Source: Candidatus Zixiibacteriota bacterium | GTDB taxonomy: Bacteria > Zixibacteria > MSB-5A5 > GN15 > FEB-12 | Length of the DNA: 64,000 nucleotides | NCBI GenBank assembly: GCA_029860345.1 | Contig: JAOUBJ010000002.1 | Location: 332,041-396,040 of the forward strand | Direction: 5' to 3' | Shown: piece by piece, positions 61,558 to 64,000 of the stretch | Numbering within the stretch: position 1 is the stretch's first letter | How the letters are laid out: the number at the start of each line of letters is the position of its first letter | Program-made: the position numbers and the translations under genes | Notes under the pieces: model-generated | What the model was told of the DNA's origin: nothing | Seen by the model: only the letters and a program-made list of their open reading frames with translations | The model's database searches: none

Positions 61558-63287
61558 TTGCTTTTAGAATCTTTCTTACTCTGGCCCTGCTTGTTGCCTC
61601 CACCGCATCGGCCACCAAAGCGGGTAAACTGACCCTGTCGTTTGATCATTACTTCGACGGTCCGGAGATGACTCGCAGCCTGGAACAGCTCAATGCAGCC
61701 TACCCGAACCTCACCGAACTCCGGATTATCGGCACCAGTGAAGAAGGCCGCGACATTCATTTGCTTACTATCAACAACAACAAGACAGGCAAAGACACGG
61801 AGAAACCGGGTGTCTACGTCGACGGTACCATTCACGGTAACGAGGTTCAGGCCGCCGAAGTCTGTCTCTATCTGGCCTGGTATCTCTTGGAAAGCTATGA
61901 CTCGAATGAGTCGATCAAAGAACTTGTCGACAGCCGCGCCTTCTACATTATACCGGTGGTCAATGTGGACCAACGCTGGCGATTCTTCACCGACGCCGGC
62001 CACTACAACAAGGGTCGCACTGCCATGGTACCTTATGATGACGACCGTGACGGCCTGGCTGATGAAGATTCATCGGAAGACCTGGACGGTGACGGTGAGA
62101 TACTTCGAATGCGCGTGGCCGATCCATTCGGTGGCTACAAGACCCATCCGGATGATCCGCGCGTAATGGTGCGTGTCGAGCCGGGTGAGATCGGCCAGTG
62201 GCGACGCCTGGGAAGTGAAGGGATCGACAACGACGGTGATGGTCGACTCAACGAGGACGGCCCCGGCTATCTCGACATGAATCGCAACTACGGATTCAAG
62301 TGGCAGCCGCCCTACGTGCAGTCCGGCGCCGGGGATTTCCCGATGTCATCAAAGCCGACCAAGGCGACATCTGACTTTATTATTACCAAGCCGAACATCT
62401 GCTTCAATTTTGCTTTTCACAACTCAGGCGGCATGTGGGTGCGTGGACCCGGCTCCAAGCTGGCTGGCTTTTATCCACCCTCTGATGTGAAAGTGTATGA
62501 TTTTCTCGGCAAGGAAGGTGAGAAAATCACACCCGGTTATGATTATATAATCGGTGGACAGGACATGTACACCACACACGGCGATTTCGACGAATGGATG
62601 TTTTCGAACAACGGCATCTTTGGCTTTGTCGGTGAACTGTTTATGAGTGAGCAGGAGCGCTACCGCAAACAGGAACCCAAAAAGTCCGAAGATGAAGATG
62701 ACTCGCAGTATTATGGCGGTACGCCCGCCGAAGAACGGCAATTGTTCAGCGATAACTTGACCCAGGGGGAAATGTACACGCCCTGGAAGAAATTCGATCA
62801 TCCGCAATTCGGCGAAGTTGAAATAGGTGGATGGCGAACATTCACGACGCGTATGCCACCACCGTTTCTGATGCTTGAAATGGTCCACCGTAATGCCTCG
62901 ATGGTGATCTTCACGGCACGGCACGCACCGGTGGTTTCACTGGAGCTGTTGGATGTCACGGATCTGGGTGGCGGTCTCAAACGTGTGCGCGTTCGGGCGT
63001 CGAACAGAAATGCAATCCCGACCTTGTCGAGCACTGCCGTAAGGCACAAGATATATCGTAAGGACATCCTCAGGATCGACGGTGTCGAAGTTGTCTCCGG
63101 TGGTATCATCGAGGATAGGTTCCTCAACCGAGTCTCGTCGCTGGAGCATCGGCCGCACATGATTTTCACCAGTGTGCCATCTTTCGGTAGGCGTGATGTG
63201 CAGTGGATTGTCAGAGGCAAGGGCAAAGCCAAGGTGACCTTCGAAGCGATCAAGGCGAGGAATAAGTCACTGACGATTGACTTGTAG
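61554..63287 (+). CDS. Secreted M14 zinc carboxypeptidase
   Basis: 577 aa. ATG overlaps the previous stop (ATGA) and has AAGGAGG 7 nt upstream, inside the previous gene. Signal peptide MIAFRIFLTLALLVASTASA. All catalytic elements of M14 are present: zinc ligands His94 and Glu97 (TIHGNEVQAAE), His289 (FAFHNSGG) and general base Glu361 (GFVGELF). Two calcium-loop inserts (DDDRDGLADEDSSEDLDGDG; DNDGDGRLNEDGPG) precede the DMNRNYGFKW substrate-binding segment. The C-terminal about 150 residues form a beta domain. It is probably periplasmic or secreted, releasing C-terminal residues from peptides or from peptidoglycan stems. Confidence 0.9.
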   Translation: MIAFRIFLTLALLVASTASATKAGKLTLSFDHYFDGPEMTRSLEQLNAAYPNLTELRIIGTSEEGRDIHLLTINNNKTGKDTEKPGVYVDGTIHGNEVQAAEVCLYLAWYLLESYDSNESIKELVDSRAFYIIPVVNVDQRWRFFTDAGHYNKGRTAMVPYDDDRDGLADEDSSEDLDGDGEILRMRVADPFGGYKTHPDDPRVMVRVEPGEIGQWRRLGSEGIDNDGDGRLNEDGPGYLDMNRNYGFKWQPPYVQSGAGDFPMSSKPTKATSDFIITKPNICFNFAFHNSGGMWVRGPGSKLAGFYPPSDVKVYDFLGKEGEKITPGYDYIIGGQDMYTTHGDFDEWMFSNNGIFGFVGELFMSEQERYRKQEPKKSEDEDDSQYYGGTPAEERQLFSDNLTQGEMYTPWKKFDHPQFGEVEIGGWRTFTTRMPPPFLMLEMVHRNASMVIFTARHAPVVSLELLDVTDLGGGLKRVRVRASNRNAIPTLSSTAVRHKIYRKDILRIDGVEVVSGGIIEDRFLNRVSSLEHRPHMIFTSVPSFGRRDVQWIVRGKGKAKVTFEAIKARNKSLTIDL

Positions 63288-63861
63288 GTGAAACAGTACT
63301 TGACGACATTGTATGACCTCGCAGGGTATCCACGCCACCACCTCACCCTGAGCGGAGTCGAAGGGTGAACGGAAAGGTTTGGCTTGCGTGGTGTCGGGCG
63401 ACCTCGCCCGACACATCCGAGAGGCGCCAAGCGCATGATACCCGCTCATGGGTGGCTTGACCGTGGCAGGATCACAAGGGTCCTGCCCACCAGACTATCA
63501 AGGCAGTGACTTGTGCCCGCGTGATCTTCAGATCGCGTGGGCTGTGGTGGCCGAGTCTGAAGACTCGACCATCACAAGAAAAACGACTCATCACCTAATC
63601 CTGAACGCAGTCGAAGGCCAGGAAAGCCAGTTTCATCGCGCTTCGCGCGTGTTCGGGTAGCACTCTTTATCACCCGCCCATGTCACCCTGAGCGCAGTCG
63701 AAGGGTGCACGGTCAAGCCGTGTTCTTGTGGCTATGCCACGCGTTGACCCAAAAGCGCGCGAAGCGCAAAAAACAGGCTTGCCTGTGGTTCGACTCCGCT
63801 CACTATGACACGGTCAGCCGTGATTCTTGCGCGCGAAGCGCGAGAAACCCATTTATGGGTG
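63288..63861. repeat. Intergenic region built of dispersed palindromes
   Basis: No gene. Elements in order: TCACCCTGAGCGGAGTCGAA palindrome (63344), GTGTCGGGCGACCTCGCCCG hairpin (63391), a REP-like GGCAGGATCACAAGGGTCCT (63464), GATCTTCAGATC and GAGTCTGAAGACTC hairpins (63520-63570), further GCAGTCGAAGG elements (63607, 63690), GAAACCCATTTATGGGTGTC (63842) and GTCATTCCCGCGAAGGCGGG (63861). Confidence 0.6.
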
Positions 63862-64000
63862 TCATTCCCGCGAAGGCGGGAAGGTGAATTCACATTTGAA
63901 GTGCAACAGTTCCTTCCAAAATACCTCTGCCGGGGTCCAAAAGTCCAGACATTTTCGGGGCGTGTTATTGTACGCCTGTATGAAATGCACGAAGTGTTCC
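63862..64000 (-). mobile_element. 3' end of an IS30-type transposase gene (cut by the window edge)
   Basis: The minus strand encodes the C-terminal 45 residues of a transposase, beginning outside the window: HFVHFIQAYNNTPRKCLDFW then TPAEVFWKELLHFKCEF. The YNN-PRKCLxxxTPAEVF pattern is typical of the DDE domain end of IS30-family enzymes. The stop at 63862 lies inside a dispersed GTCATTCCCGCG palindrome, so the native C-terminus may have been altered. No inverted repeat is visible in the window. Confidence 0.75.

Overview
The window reads as chromosomal DNA from an uncultured, Gram-negative bacterium of the FCB superphylum, most like candidate phylum Zixibacteria. This is an inference from gene content, not a database match. 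Supporting signs are outer-membrane beta-barrels ending in aromatic residues, a TonB-dependent receptor with a carboxypeptidase-regulatory-like domain, a type IX secretion-type C-terminal domain, and many secreted proteins with dockerin-like calcium repeats ending in a GG-x-P-x-C tail. Intergenic DNA is rich in dispersed palindromes. An archaeal-type GatDE pair is unexpected in a bacterium.

Layout. 1-7 kb: TonB-dependent receptor, then a porin / small PBP-like protein / HAMP histidine kinase cluster. 7-17 kb: a SEFIR-domain gene, then a region bounded by tRNA-Leu fragments and a 149-bp direct repeat (8.1 and 16.5 kb). It encloses a beta-propeller dockerin protein, a duplicated divergent promoter, a 55-aa membrane peptide and a 1532-aa subtilase-like surface protein. 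The intact tRNA-Leu(UAA) lies at 16.7 kb, followed by tandem copies of its 3' end. 17-24 kb: M1 metallopeptidase, SGNH hydrolase, lipoprotein, glutamine synthetase lacking the adenylylation tyrosine, and an ornithine-cyclodeaminase-like enzyme. 24-35 kb: three leftward dockerin-tailed surface proteins, an S9 peptidase, a small gene and another dockerin protein. 35-38 kb: gatE-gatD. 39-42.6 kb: a membrane-anchored thioredoxin-like protein followed by six tandem genes for secreted peptides with twelve cysteines. 42.6-49 kb: spermidine-synthase-like membrane protein, a small membrane protein, a REP/RAYT module inside 117-bp direct repeats, and a C10 cysteine peptidase with cohesin-like and dockerin domains. 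49-58 kb: double PilZ protein, pentapeptide-repeat membrane protein, small two-CW protein, nucleotide kinase-like ATPase, two envelope proteins, an M23 peptidase and tRNA-Arg(UCU). 58-64 kb: a membrane protein, a coupled pair of M14 carboxypeptidase-like genes (the first without zinc ligands), palindrome-rich DNA and the 3' end of an IS30-type transposase.

The strongest candidate for an undescribed system is the block at 39.1-42.6 kb. A TCGPC thioredoxin-fold protein sits directly upstream of six paralogous signal-peptide-bearing peptides, five with a near-perfect Shine-Dalgarno (AGGAGGTGA) and five followed by a GC-rich hairpin. The 163-bp spacers before peptides 4 and 5 differ at only about six positions, while those two peptides are only about half identical. 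That pattern suggests an expanding, diversifying family of disulfide-rich secreted peptides with a dedicated oxidoreductase. No function can be assigned from sequence alone.
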